DNA of 64,000 nucleotides from Puccinia triticina (GCF_026914185.1 NC_070565.1:3410001-3474000), one strand, 5' to 3'; shown: positions 45,384 to 56,184, counted from the first letter of the stretch. The notes: generated from the sequence alone by a model not told the origin. Made by a program: numbers and translations.

Positions 45384-46534
45384 GCTCCAGTCCAAATCAA
45401 CCCTCACAGCACAGGTAAGCCCGACTCCTATACCAGTCTTGACTGATGATACAGGAGTTGTATGCTAACCAATCCATCCACTGTACCCTCATTTACCGCC
45501 TAGGCGAAGCCCACATGCAGGAGGAATACGACCAAACCAGTCAGGGCCTAGATACCGCAACCAACCTGGACCCCTAGTGGGCCAGTGCAGAGCAACGACA
45601 ATCGGTGTTTTATCAGAGTAAGCTGACTTATTCACATTGCTATAAAAGGACCAGTGTTTCTGATCCTCTGCTCTTTTGTCGTCGCATTTTCTTTCTCCTC
45701 CATCAGCTCCTATCCAGCACTGCTCATCTCTTCCATCTGAAAGATCCCTTAAACAACCGCGACCGCTGCGCTCATCCAACAAAACATTGAAACACCCTCT
45801 AGCGCTTCTACCACCTTCTCAGACTCACTTCAGTATATCGACGCCCTCGTCCCGGTATCCTGATTATTCTTGACCGTCTTCTTCTATTTTTTTATCTCCT
45901 TCTCAAGACCCTCTTCGTGTCATATCCCTATCTCTCTATTCACATCAAAACTCTATTTCTTCTATTAGCTGCCTGTCATAAGTGCGATCCTGCTCTTAGG
46001 TACGGACCAGAGTCCATGTTCTGTTTCTCTTCATCTGTTGAGCTATCATACAGTTTGTACACAAGATCTAATGAAATAAATCTCTTAGTCACTTGAATTC
46101 TTGCAACCTTGACGACTCGATGGCGAAATCCAAGTCGAATCCTTTGCCGACGACGACGACGACGATGACTAGCCAGTCAACCGCGGGTGCAGACAGTAGT
46201 AGCACCAAATTGATGGATCCGAGCGCGCTAGCGGCCTTGCACCAATCGCCCTCAAGCCTCAAATCGCCCAGTCCAACTCCCTCACGCCCGCCGATCACCT
46301 TGGATGAATATGCGGAACAGATGCGGATGGCGGCGATCATGCTTGCCCAACTGAGTGCCTCGCAGCAGCCGTCCCAGTCCCTGTCAATGACCCCGTCGAT
46401 TGCCGCGGGAATGGTCGTGGGCGGAGCGATCGCGCTCGGTGCGGGCTTTGTGGGCGTGGTTGTCGGCGCGGGACTGGCGGCGGTTCTGAGTCGTCGGCTA
46501 GTTTCATAAAAATTCCTGAAAAATCATAAAAATA

Positions 46535-46684
46535 GTGGCGGGTACCCCTGATACCCGCCACGGGTACCGCCGGTACCCGCACAACGGGTGCCGGGTCCAT
46601 GTCCGGATGTCTGATTTTGCCCAAAATTACCACGGGTACCCACACCCGCCGTGGGTACCTGGGTGTAATGGGTGATCTCTACTG
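46535..46684. repeat. GGTACCCG-word cluster, proposed right end of hAT-1
   Basis: GGCGGGTACCC, CGGGTACCG and ACGGGTACCCAC recur in both orientations, ending in GATCTCTACTG. The proposed left end (15180-15305) has the same words after CAGTAGAGAC. Confidence 0.65.
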
Positions 46685-46800
46685 CACAGTGCACAAAGAG
46701 TTTGCAAACTTCACACACTGCACAGTGCGCAAAGAGTTTTCAAAATTTGCACACTGCACAGTGCGCAAAGAGCTTATCGCGGTGCACAAAGCAAGTCCAC
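46685..46800. repeat. GCGCACTGCACAGTGCGC words, probable continuation of the 14466-15179 foldback
   Basis: CACACTGCACAGTGCGCAAAGAGTT-like words occur three times with the same AGTTTGCAAACTTC spacer found at 14510 and 15155. This supports 15179 and 46685 having once been adjacent or nearly so. Confidence 0.6.
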
Positions 46801-46973
46801 ATATTTTTTCCATTTTTTTTTTCAGACTAAAATTCACAAAGGAGAGTGAAACTTTTTTGAAATAGATACTTCTGTTTTTCTTCAGACCATTATTTTATTA
46901 TCTGACACAACTTGAGAAAAGGGACAAGGAACAAATATTGTCTTTTTCATGAACCTTGGACCGGGGGTTTTTT

Positions 46974-47531
46974 CTAACTTCACCAAGTCCCTCTATTGGA
47001 GGGGGGACACCGTCCCGCAGGCACCCTCTGAAGGAGGGACATATGCGCCATGTTGACCCCGTGGCAGTAGAGAATTAGAAAAATGATGTTTTTCAATCCT
47101 CTCTGGACGCGCCATTTGTCACCAGGTAATAAAAGTTTGGGGAAGCAAAATGTGCACAACATCATGGAGTTTCTTTGTACAAATTTTACAAATTTTTTGG
47201 GGCCTTGGGTGCCCCATGAAGTCCTTTTTTGTGACTGACAAGTGTCCACTTCATCGTGCATTCCACATTTTGCACTTTACAGAATCTGAAATTGATAATG
47301 TTACTTGCAGCTCAACCAGAGGAGTTGAGGATGAGAAAAAATAGTAGGAGGAAGGGGACAGCTTAAGCCATCCCAGAAATGTAAATTAGAGAAAAAAAAG
47401 GTTCAGAAACTCATGTGGGAGATTGGTTTTAAAAAAGTCCCCACCAAAATGCCTAATTCTCTACTGTCGCAGGGTTGGCATAGCGCGTAATTCCCTCCTT
47501 CAGAGGTCAAGGAGGGAATTAGCTAAGTTAG
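46974..47531. mobile_element. MULE-like MITE, relative of 32231-32893 (558 bp)
   Basis: Ends are CTAACTT...AAGTTAG, with AAGTCCCTC and GAAGGAGGGA segments matching 32231-32893. Its T-rich flanks (GGGTTTTTT and TTTTTTTTT) do not allow a certain duplication. Confidence 0.7.
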
Positions 47532-47618
47532 TTTTTTTTTGTTTCATTATATGGCTTTATTTTCAGTTTTAAGATTGACTTTGGGCTCAATTATCTCACA
47601 TCTCCCTTGTCATTGTAG

Positions 47619-48073
47619 CAATGGTGGGCCGCTACACTATTTCAGCGCTATGTGTTAGCGTAGCGGCAAAAAGCGCCCACCAATTTTGAGTAGTGTTAGC
47701 GCCGCTACGCTGCGCTAATTTTCAGCGGCGCTGACAGCGCGCCAATTCTTTGTTAATGTTAGCGCGCCGCTACAGTCGCTAAGCTACGCTACGCTTTGCT
47801 ACAGTGCTTTTAGCGGAAAACAGGCCTTTTTTCTGCTAAAAGTGCTTCAGCGCAGCGTAGCGCGCGCTCTTTGGGGGCCTCTGTGTGTAGCGTTAGCGCA
47901 ATTGCTTGCATCTGCGCTAACGCTACGCTAACAGATGAATTAGCTGCGCACCCTGTGCGCGTAGCGTTAGCGCGTAGACGGCGCAATTCCGCTGACGCTA
48001 CACTAAAAGTTAGCGGAATTCTGCTACGCTACGCCACACTAACGCTAAGGTTAGCGTAGCTGGCCCACCGTTG
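47619..48073. mobile_element. 455-bp MITE built of GTAGCGTTAGCG words, copy 2
   Basis: Inverted relative to 20811-21278, with the same ends (CAATGGTGG and CCACCGTTG) and the same central AGCGGAAAACAGGCCTTTTT palindrome. ATTGTAG flanks both sides (47612-47618 and 48074-48080). Confidence 0.75.
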
Positions 48074-48080
48074 ATTGTAG

Positions 48081-48890
48081 CTGGTGTAAGGATCCCAGGC
48101 TCAGTCAGCCCCTCTGTTCAGGCTGATGGCAGCAGCTCAGCACCATGAGGAGGGGCAGAAGGTTTAATTTTGTGGGTCTGGTTCCAAATATTAACTCGCT
48201 TTTTACTGAATTCTACTCCTTGAATGTCTTCTGGAGGGTGATGGCTCCGGGGTGAGATTTAGCCTTGGGCCGCATCTGACACCTTTCAAGAAGTATATAT
48301 AAAAAATATGGGATCTGCAAGGATCTACCACAACAAATTTCTTTTTGAAAGGGTCCAAGCTTTTTGAAAAAGACAATACATGAAATTGTATTTTGTCTTC
48401 AGACTCAACCTGACCAAAGAGAGATTTAATGTGAGATAGTTCAAATCAAATTGATTGCTCTTCTTGGGAGCTGAGCAGACTATATTATCACAATATAAGC
48501 TTAAAAAAACTCAGGAAAAAATAGCTGGATCAATAAGAAGGTTCTTGTTGTTGCAGGCATTCCCATTTTCATGGTTTTCATGGGGTTGTTCATCTTCATC
48601 CCCTTCAGATCTCAGAAAACTTTTATTGGGCTACAAGGTGGGAATATGGCTTGATGGATTGGTCATTGGAGCCACAGATGACAACGCCTGTGATTCATAT
48701 TTGTTGAGTCAATTTGGATTTGGTTTGAATTCAGGAGGGGGATGATTTTGGCAAGCTTCCATCTGTGTAAAAATGTCTTTCTTTACTTGGGTGAAATAAG
48801 CTAACTCATACTTGGCAACACAGGTTCAGGTTCTTTGGACAAGATGTCCATGTTGATGAGTTTGACTTGGATGTTGCTTGCTCACATCAT
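48081..48890. other. No recognisable gene
   Basis: A 96-residue plus-strand frame (48455-48745) has no known motif. The rest is AT-rich with no repeats seen. Confidence 0.4.
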
Positions 48891-48891
48891 T

Positions 48892-49530
48892 TCAGAGTAT
48901 TGCTTCTGGCTTGCTGCATGAGTGTTTCCAGCAGTTGTCTCCATCAGCTTCAGTTTCTTGCTGAGCAGTTCTGTGTGCATCAAGGAACGTTTGGCTGCCT
49001 GGAATCCATTTTTGGCTACCATTACAGCTGTGAATGGGTGTAGGAGTGTTGGGATTGTTTTCCAAAGGCTTTTTAGGTGGATTGGTAGATTCAGTTGGAG
49101 TTGCAGCAGCAGCAGGTGAAGAGACCTCTGAAGTGTGAATAAATGCTAGCGCTGGTTTCTTGCTGAGTGTAGAGCAATCCCGTCTGATTGTTGGCTTCCA
49201 GAGGGGGAGGGTTGTTGCTTGATCAAAGGATAGATACCAAAGAACTTTGTTGCAGAAAGTCTGATCCCTGTGCTCTTGAACATAAATCAGGAATGAGACT
49301 GACAACAGATTTTGAAAAACAAACTCACCAATAATTGAGGCTTGTTAATTTTCTCTTGTTCCTGACCAGCTGAGCTCTTGTTAAAATGCTTGGCAACTTT
49401 GACCTAGGACTGATCCTTTTTCATGGAGTTTTCATACATTGGATTCTGTGAAGTGTGAAGCCATATCCTTGCGAGTTGAGCATCTTCTTTGTCAATGAAA
49501 TTTGATCTGTAGTCAATTGAGAATTAGTTT
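48892..49530 (-). pseudogene. Second NAM-associated/Myb-SANT-like gene remnant
   Basis: On the minus strand an N-terminal piece (about 49520-49320) reads NFIDKEDAQLARIWLHTSQN, then KVAKHFNKSSAGQEQE. This is the pattern of rust NAM-associated proteins (EEDxQLAxSWxxxSxDP, then VAxHFN). An in-frame TAG breaks it. After a likely intron the 49305-48892 frame continues with a Ser/Pro/Ala-rich region. It is more diverged than the copy at 1592-3011. Confidence 0.5.
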
Positions 49531-49615
49531 TTTTTTGTTTTCAAAGCAATGGAAGAGACAAGAAATTAAGTTATATGCAAGCCTTTTTGTCTTGATATAA
49601 GGTGATATGTCAATA

Positions 49616-49813
49616 GGGGGGTTCACAATTGAAATTTACAAACTTTAGGACCCATTCTGAGGTGTTTATGAACATAGTTTTAAAAAGGTGATAAACTGCA
49701 CTGATGGATCAGTAACACCTGTTGCTGTGCATTTCCCCAAATTTTTAAATTTTTGTTTGTAAAGGCCTTCAATTTGGCTCCAAAGTTTAGTAAAATTCAA
49801 TTGTGAACCCCCC
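49616..49813. mobile_element. Tc1/mariner-like MITE (198 bp)
   Basis: Terminal inverted repeats GGGGGGTTCACAATTGAA are perfect for 18 bp and continue with few mismatches to about 32 bp. TA flanks both ends (49614-49615 and 49814-49815). It is non-coding. Confidence 0.9.
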
Positions 49814-49815
49814 TA

Positions 49816-50555
49816 ATATGTTCTGGTGTGGGTAGAAAAAGCTGGCCCATGAGGGTGATGTCAAGCTGCCTGCAGGAGAAATTTGCAGCTATATCTTTGT
49901 CAATAAGTGTTACCGTAGTTCAGAATTGGCAAACTTTATTTACAAAAGGCAAAAAAATTAACACTACCAAGGGACTCACCAACACCAGTGTGGTGTTTCT
50001 GTTGCTAAATTTGGCTTGGTGCGGGCTTTAACACAACCAATGTGGATGCTCTTATGTAAGTATATCCTGGGCAGTACGCCAGTGGGCACTTAGCAGCCAA
50101 GAGTGGGTACCCTTCGAGGGGTTTGGGTACCTCCAGAAGGTTTCTGTACTCTGTGCATGTGAAACTGTGCCAAAAAAGGCCATGATGTAACCAGCTGGAC
50201 TTACAATGGTAGCTTGGCTGAAGTATTGCCAATTGGTCAGAATAAATGCCACCCGGCACATCTGGCTGGGGTGGAGCTTGTTCATCCAAAATACAGACCC
50301 AGAAAATCCAGCGGGTTTCAGTCAAACATTGGGACCCTGATTGGGGGTCCAATAGGGAAATTTTGAATCTCATGCAGACGCATCTGGATGCCAGATGTAC
50401 TCAGAGCCCTGTTGACACCCAAGCCAACCCAATATCAGATTGGGTAGAGCCAGATTTACCAGGTCTGGGTGTCATCCTTACATCAGTGCCCCTTCAACCA
50501 ACCATAAGCAAAAATTTCATTTATCATCCCAATTCTGTGATACTGTAATGTGCCC
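49816..50555. other. No recognisable gene
   Basis: Short frames only. A TGGGTGTC/GACACCCA pair near 50415 and 50465 suggests a small hairpin. Nothing else was supported. Confidence 0.4.
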
Positions 50556-50567
50556 CCAAAATTAAAT

Positions 50568-53501
50568 AGATGTACTTCGCGCACTGCGAAAAACTCGTCG
50601 CGCACTGCAGGAGGCGTCCATTCAACGTCCCGGCCACAGTGCGCGGTAGCTCAAAAATGCTTCGCGCAATCCAAATAAAAAGCTTGAAATTACCCTTATT
50701 TTTTCTGCCAGCCGACAGAGGGGATTTTTCTTGCCCCTCCTGCATTTTTCTTGGCGTATTTGGACCCCCCAGATGACACAAAAAAGGATGATAAAAAAAT
50801 ACAGCGGAACACCTCCCCGGAGCGCACCCCCCGGGGATTTTCAACCTGCTAAAAAGCCATGGATTGGGTACATACCCCATGACTTCGCCGTGCGGATGGC
50901 CGGCACAGGCTGTTCCCAGAGCGGATTACATGCACACTCCCCCAATGACCGGCCAGCACGCACGTGGAGTGAAAATCACCGGTCATCAAGGGGATTACAC
51001 ATTTCTCTTGATGACCGGAACAGTCCCAGTTATTGAGAGGAGTAAACACACATCTCAATGACTGGAACAGTCCCGGTCATCAAGAGATTAAGCATTCCTC
51101 TCGATGCCCGGAACAGTCCCAGTCATTGAGAGCAAACAACCCTGTTGATGAACAAAACAGACCTGGCCATTGAGAGGAGGAACACTCTTGATGACCGGGT
51201 CTGTTCCAGTCGTTGAGAGGAGCATTGTTTACTCCTCTCGATGACCGGAACAGTCCCGGTAATTGAGAAGTTAAGCATCTTGATGACCGGAATAGTCCCG
51301 GTTATTGAGAGGAGTAAGCACACCTCTCAATGACCAGAACAGTCCCGGTCATTGAGAAGAGTAAACACTGCTCCTCTCGACGACTGGAACAGACCCGGTC
51401 ATCAAGAGTGTTCCTCCTCTTGATGGCCGGGTCCGTTCTGATCATTGAGGGGATTAAGTGCTCCTCTCAATGACCAGAGCAAACCGTTCATCAATCCTCT
51501 CCTTGAACAGTTTGCTCCGGTCATTGAGGGAGTGTTTCTCCACTCGGTGACCGCAGCAGAATTGGTCATCAAGATAATTATTTTCTCAATGCCCGGTGTG
51601 GTGTTTTAAATGTGTTTCAAGTGTCAAATCACATAAAGTCACAGTTTACTATTGAGAAGGAGACATATTTCTAGATGTATTATTGCATAGTTGAATTCTA
51701 CAGGTCATTTAACCCCTAGTCACTCACTGGAACCACTAGGCTAGCTGCACTCAGTCAAAATTTACTAGAATTATACTGTGTTCATAAGCATAATTACATA
51801 ATTTAGAGATATTTTGATAGTACATAGTATAGAATTAGACTTAAGGAAATATTTATAGTGTATGTAGTGGCGTGGTTTGGCTCTGCCCATGGCATGGTTC
51901 CACCTGTGGACACCTCCATGATTGTTGTTTGGCTCCACCCACGCACCACGGCATGGTTCCACCTGTGGACACCTCCAGGGTTGTTGTTTGGCTCCACCCA
52001 CGTACCACAGCATGGCTCCGCCTGTGGAAACCTCCATAATTGTGTAGGCTCCATGGACACCACCACTACAACCACGTGGACACCAAATGGACACCACCAC
52101 CACAACCACGTGGATACCATCACCACATGGATACCTGTATGGTGGTCACACCAGCAAAAATCCCTCACAAGGATCCTCACCTGCAAAAATCCCTCACATT
52201 TTACTCTAAAAGGAGGACCTTTCCCCTCCTCAGTTTGAGGATGCCACTCAGGCAATCCTGACCAGAACACACATCTCACTCAGAGTTACAAGCCTCATCC
52301 ACATAAATCCAGCAGTGTGATCTCAATCAAGTTGCCCATCAACATCTTTCATGCCTCAGAGTAGTTCTAAGTAGTCAAGTAGCTAGTATCACCACTTGTG
52401 CTCTTGACAAGTCAAAGTGATCTTAACCAATTTTGCTCTTAACTGGAGGTTAAGGAAGAGGGCAAAGACACTTTGAATAGTTCACATATAACATCAGTTC
52501 TCTCAGAAGTCTTGTATCATTTTATCTCCACTTTCATATCACAAACATATAAAACCATATAAAACATACCTTATGTTAAGACTCATTTCCATTATCTGAC
52601 TCAAGGCTGCTGTAAACCACTCCAACTCCAATTTCTGCTGAATTCAAGTTTGATCTAGGTCTGATAAGAGACTGCTGCACATAGTTTTCTCTATCATTAG
52701 TTTGCCACAACATTAAATAAATTTGTTGTGAAAGCTCTTGTGTAGTATCATAGAGGGGCAGGTCTTTCAAACCACCCGTAACTGTTGTAATAGCTTCTTA
52801 CATCTTTGACATATTATAACTGGTATTCCCCCTCACAGAACTGCCACCCGTCCCAAAGGAGTTCTCACACCGGGCTCGTTTCAGTCATCAAGTGGTGTAT
52901 TTAATCCTCTCAATGACCGGGACTGTTCCGGTCATCGAGAGGAATGCTTAATCTCTCAATGACCAGGACTGTTCCGGTCATTGAGAGGTGTGTTTACTCC
53001 TCTCAATAACCGGGACTGTTCCGGTCATCAAGAGGAATGTGTAATCCCCTTGATGACCGGTGATTTTCACTCCACGTGCGTGCTGGCCAGTCATTGGGGG
53101 AGTGTGCATGTACTCCGCTCCGGGACCAGCCTGTGCTGGCCATCCGCACGGCGAAGTCATGGGGTATGTACTTCTTCCCCTCAAACTCTGTTTTTGAGGG
53201 GCTGTGTACCCAATCCATGGCTTTTTTGCAGGTTGAAAATCCCTGGGGGAGGCGCTCCACTTATTTTTTTGTATTTTTTATCATTGTTTTTTTATGTCAT
53301 GCTGAGGGGTCCAAATACCCCAAGAAAATGGAGGAGGGGAAAGAAAAACTCCTTCTGCCGGCTGGCAGAAAAAAAATGAATTTCATGGTTTATTTTGTGC
53401 AGTGCGCGAAGCGTTTTGAGCTTCCCCGCACTGTGGCCATGACGTCAAGTGGACGCCCCCTGCAATGCGCAACAAGTTTTTTCGCAGTGCGCAAAGTACA
53501 T
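50568..53501. mobile_element. Foldback element (2.9 kb) with arms made of palindromic-word arrays
   Basis: The outer arms are inverted copies: ATGTACTTCGCGCACTGCGA at the left faces TCGCAGTGCGCAAAGTACAT at the right. Inward come matched segments around 50850-50990 and 53040-53260 (AAGCCATGGATTGGGTACA, GACTTCGCCGTGCGGATGGC). Arrays of GACCGGAACAGTCCCGGTC words follow (50935-51600 and 52880-53060). The direct repeat CCAAAATTAAAT (50556-50567 and 53502-53513) brackets it. The loop is about 51605-52860. Long inverted arms containing internal repeats are the hallmark of foldback elements. No transposase was seen. Confidence 0.85.
51605..52860. other. Loop of the foldback element, including a 59-bp tandem repeat
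   Basis: 51893-52045 holds about 2.6 copies of a 59-bp unit starting CATGGTTCCACCTGTGGACA. CACCACCACAACCACGTGGA words follow. The rest is AT-rich, with no gene or LTR boundary I could support. Confidence 0.6.
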
Positions 53502-53513
53502 CCAAAATTAAAT

Positions 53514-54242
53514 GATAACTGTAAAAGTGGAGGCCCAGTTTTGTTATAAACAATGTCATGCTTCCATATACTTGGATGTTTTTGCAATGAAAATGTGCAC
53601 ATTCATTCTCTTTCTAGCACATTGTAATTCAGGAAAAATTAACACAAGTAGACACTCCTTGGAGGAGTGTAGCAGCCTGTGAAGGAAGGGCTTGTCTCTT
53701 ACGTGGCATGTCTCGCCCTAAAGGATCTAGCCAAATAACAGGGAAGGTGTCAATATCCCCTATCAATACCTTCCTATATTAGATTTCTGATTCTCACTGT
53801 GCATTTTGCACCATTGAAATAAGAAGCTTCTTAGCTTCTTTTCCCCCGCTTCAAACTCCTCTGTATCCATCCCCCCTGGCAAGAAACATCCTGTCAATTT
53901 TTTTCTGGTGAATTTCTGTAACCTATCTGCCCCCTTTGAGGCTGCATGAGCTGGAAATTTCAAATTTTGAGCTCAAAAATCTCTGGAACACCAGTTCAGA
54001 ACCACCTCAGGGGGATCAGGCTGAGTAATTATGAGAGGCAGTGAGGTAAAAAAATATCAAACAAAAGCTGAGATAGTGGGCTACAAGTCTGTCTACACCA
54101 CGGGCCATCCAGGACATCCATTGGTTGGACCAATGGTCGCACCTTTGGCTGTCCGGCTCTTGCGCGGGGGAGTCCACCCTTTGGACGCACATTGTACTTC
54201 CCTCACGTCGGATGGTTTGGACAAACCATCTCATGTACGGAC
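53514..54242. other. Non-coding region left of Copia-3
   Basis: It includes short palindromic words (CCATTGGTTGGACCAATGG near 54117; TGGTTTGGACAAACCA near 54208). No gene. It was contiguous with 62947 onward before Copia-3 inserted. Confidence 0.5.
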
Positions 54243-54931
54243 CAGGGTGTAGAGCGCTGTGGTAGAGTATAATGAGAAATGAGAAAACTCCCCCAAAGGG
54301 GAAAATCATATTGCCATAGAAATAAGATATTTATAGTATTTACAAGTACTAGAGATCAATGCGGCTGCGCCGCTGTAATGTGAATTTTCCAAAGTTGGCT
54401 CAGAACCATAATGTATTCACCACCAATTGCCACAACACTCTGCTACACTGTAGAAATAAAATTTGGTTTTGTTGAAATGTGAAATATTTCCAAGCTCTGC
54501 CTCTATTCAAGAATTTTTAACGGGCTGAGTGATCAACAATGACTTGTGCTCCTACAGCTACATTTGGCTAATCTTCAGGTCTCCGCAATGAGCTTAATTT
54601 TTTGTGTAATGGTCCACATGAAATAAAGCTCTTGGAATCACAAGTATAGTCTACAATGAATAAGAATGATAGCAATCTCCAAAAAAAATATTTATAATAC
54701 CATAAGTACCATAAGTGAAGTACAATAGTTTGTAATACAATAGAATAGATAAGATAATAGTCAGATGATGAAAAGAGAAAGAATTCCATTCCAATCCCTC
54801 CCTTCCCTCCACATACATCCACTGCCTTTCCCACCCAACTCCGGTCCAGGATGCTCTCCTGCAATAGCTTGTCATCTTGGCCCATGAGGGGTTGAGAAAA
54901 AAAAACACTTACTGGTTGGTTTGTGGAAGAT

Positions 54932-55491
54932 CTAATAATAATTTGGGGGGAAAAGGTTGCAGCCATGCTGTGATTTGTTAACCAAAGTAAGAGGCAAAAG
55001 ATTGCCAAACTTTCTACCACGTTGTTTATAAAAAGGGATTGTAACTGGCTTGCAAGTCTCTTTCTCTATTGGAACCAGAAGATTTCTACTTATAGGCTTC
55101 CAGACCTGCCTCAGCAGGGCAGCACTTGGAGGTTTCAATCCCTTGATCACACTTAGCATCCATATGAATATTGAGGCTTATGAAAAGTTCTGTGATATCT
55201 CTTAGCCATTGATCCCCCCTACTACAGCCTACTTCTTGCAGAGTGGTAAAACACTTCTTTGTTAACTTGAAACAAAATATTATCAACCCTTGGATTTGAG
55301 AACCACTGTTGTTTCATTTTTGCCTGGTATACCAACTCCATAATTGTAATTCCTCCTATCATTTTCAGAATTCGGCATTTAGGTTTTAAAAGGCCCAACT
55401 TTTTCATATACAAAGTGAATATATGGCTCAGATTCCTAATCAAATCAGTGTGATAAATAGCTATCAAGGAAGACTGGCTCAGCATGAACAT
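54932..55491 (-). other. Unidentified frames in the 3' half of Helitron A
   Basis: Minus-strand pieces such as VYQAKMKQQWFSNPRVDNIL and GLKPPSAALLRQVWKPISRN, in different frames, look like a decayed coding region. I do not recognise the protein. It may be a second captured fragment. Confidence 0.3.
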
Positions 55492-55717
55492 GATTGCAGG
55501 TCAAATATGTGGGACCATCAAAAGATGTTACATCTTAGCCTTCCTTGGGGTGATAGGAATCAGTTCATGTCATTATCTTCAGCATTGTCATTGTCATTAT
55601 TGTTGTCCTGGGCAGCTTGCAGGGGCACCATGCCCACACTCTCTTTGTATTCCTCTTCCTCCTCTTTGTCTTCCTTATCCTCTTCAACTATGTCTCAATG
55701 GGCCTTTGAACAACATC

Positions 55718-56180
55718 TCAATCAGCTGCTAAATGAGCCCCTACAAGCCAGTCAAAATGGGACGGAGAAAAAGGGATGCCAAAGGAAGAGTGGTAGTTAC
55801 CATGTTGGACCCAGCTCAGTGCAACCTTCTCCTTGACAAAGGAACATGCATCATGAATGCGGCCGGAGAGCTGTAGATTATCGGGATAGAAGATGGCCTC
55901 GGGCATGCAGTAGCCAATGATGAAGGTAACTGAGCAACTGACACTGCACTCGCAATGGGAGAGCGTCTTGAGTTGGCGCTTGTGGGCCCGGTTGATGAGC
56001 GCAAACACCTTGGAGCCGTTGAAGATCTCTGCCAGGCCGTCTTGGTCGCCCGACCAGGGAAGCTTGATGTAGTCCAGAGAGGGGTGGGAGGTCTTGCGGT
56101 CAGCATCCAGTTGTTTCATCTGGAACGGACTGGTGGTGGTTGGGGATTTGGGGGCGGCAGCGCAGGAGCGGTCGGTGGTG
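55718..56180 (-). other. Unidentified frame adjacent to the ABC fragment in Helitron A
   Basis: The frame reads KLPWSGDQDGLAEIFNGSKV, then FALINRAHKRQLKTLSHCEC. ABC exporters have similar linkers (SxVFALIDR) before the nucleotide-binding domain, but here it follows that domain. It could be a rearranged part of the same capture or another gene. Confidence 0.3.
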
Positions 56181-56184
56181 CTAG

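Larger units (their letters stand above)
39462..46105 (+). mobile_element. Copia-2, complete LTR retrotransposon with a nested solo LTR
   Basis: LTRs are 800 bp each (39462-40261 and 45306-46105), running TGTGAAAC...ATTCTTGCA. The perfect duplication ACCTT lies at 39457-39461 and 46106-46110. A polypurine tract (CATGGGGGGC) precedes the 3' LTR. Its insertion split the unrecognised coding frame. No initiator-tRNA primer site follows the 5' LTR. Confidence 0.97.
26703..46501 (+). mobile_element. Helitron B: clear 5' end, proposed 3' end at CTAG 46498-46501
   Basis: The 5' end TCCAAGTTTATTAAAGACAC follows an A and matches Helitron A's start for more than 20 bases. The next segment has the same AACAAGGGTTTCCCC repeats. 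After Copia-1 (26963-32015) the homology to Helitron A resumes: 32060-32160 matches 57225-57325 inverted, and 32905-32985 matches about 57055-57140. The family hairpin was not found downstream. The proposed 3' end, CTAG followed by T at 46498-46502, has only a weak 4-bp stem (GACT/AGTC). Joining 26702 to 46502 leaves a plain AT site in hAT-1's 3' flank. The start is well supported, but the end is a hypothesis. Confidence 0.5.
32903..46509 (+). pseudogene. Unrecognised gene fragment (possible Helitron B cargo) split by hAT-2 and Copia-2
   Basis: Three pieces align when insertions are removed. Piece 1 (about 33160-33483) has exon-like KIVGPFPTPVALSGKFSYRI, then an intron, then FAAFPTHIIINHYMVLP. 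Piece 2 (38562-39461) continues TFLDVLIIHFEVLKDHLDLD and, after an intron, LFDFPKILSNFPKEEIDLVK and an acidic stretch. Piece 3 (46106-46509) continues in frame as DDSMAKSKSNPLP, ends with a hydrophobic segment (AAGMVVGGAIALGAGFVGVV, perhaps a tail anchor) and stops at 46507-46509. The frame passes both insertion sites exactly, so it was coding before hAT-2 and Copia-2 arrived. The first part (32903-32990) is Helitron sequence. I cannot name the protein. Confidence 0.6.
15180..46684 (+). mobile_element. hAT-1: proposed outermost hAT transposon of a multi-layer nest
   Basis: The left end reads CAGTAGAGACTGCCCGTGGG. The right end, read inward on the other strand, starts CAGTAGAGATCACCC. Both are followed by clusters of GGTACCCG/GGGTGCCG words, a common subterminal pattern of hAT elements. 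The transposase pieces (15540-26640) point from left to right and their 3' flank would resume at 46502. The 8-bp flanks, CACACTGC (15171) and CACAGTGC (46685), match at 7 of 8 bases but lie within palindromic DNA, so the exact duplication is uncertain. If correct, the intact element was only a few kilobases and the rest of the 31 kb is nested insertions. The transposase is certain. That these two ends belong together is inference. Confidence 0.5.

Noticed and set aside
48455..48745. 96-residue frame as a real gene
   Set aside because: No motif, no splice context and no neighbouring support. It is listed only as part of a gene-free stretch.
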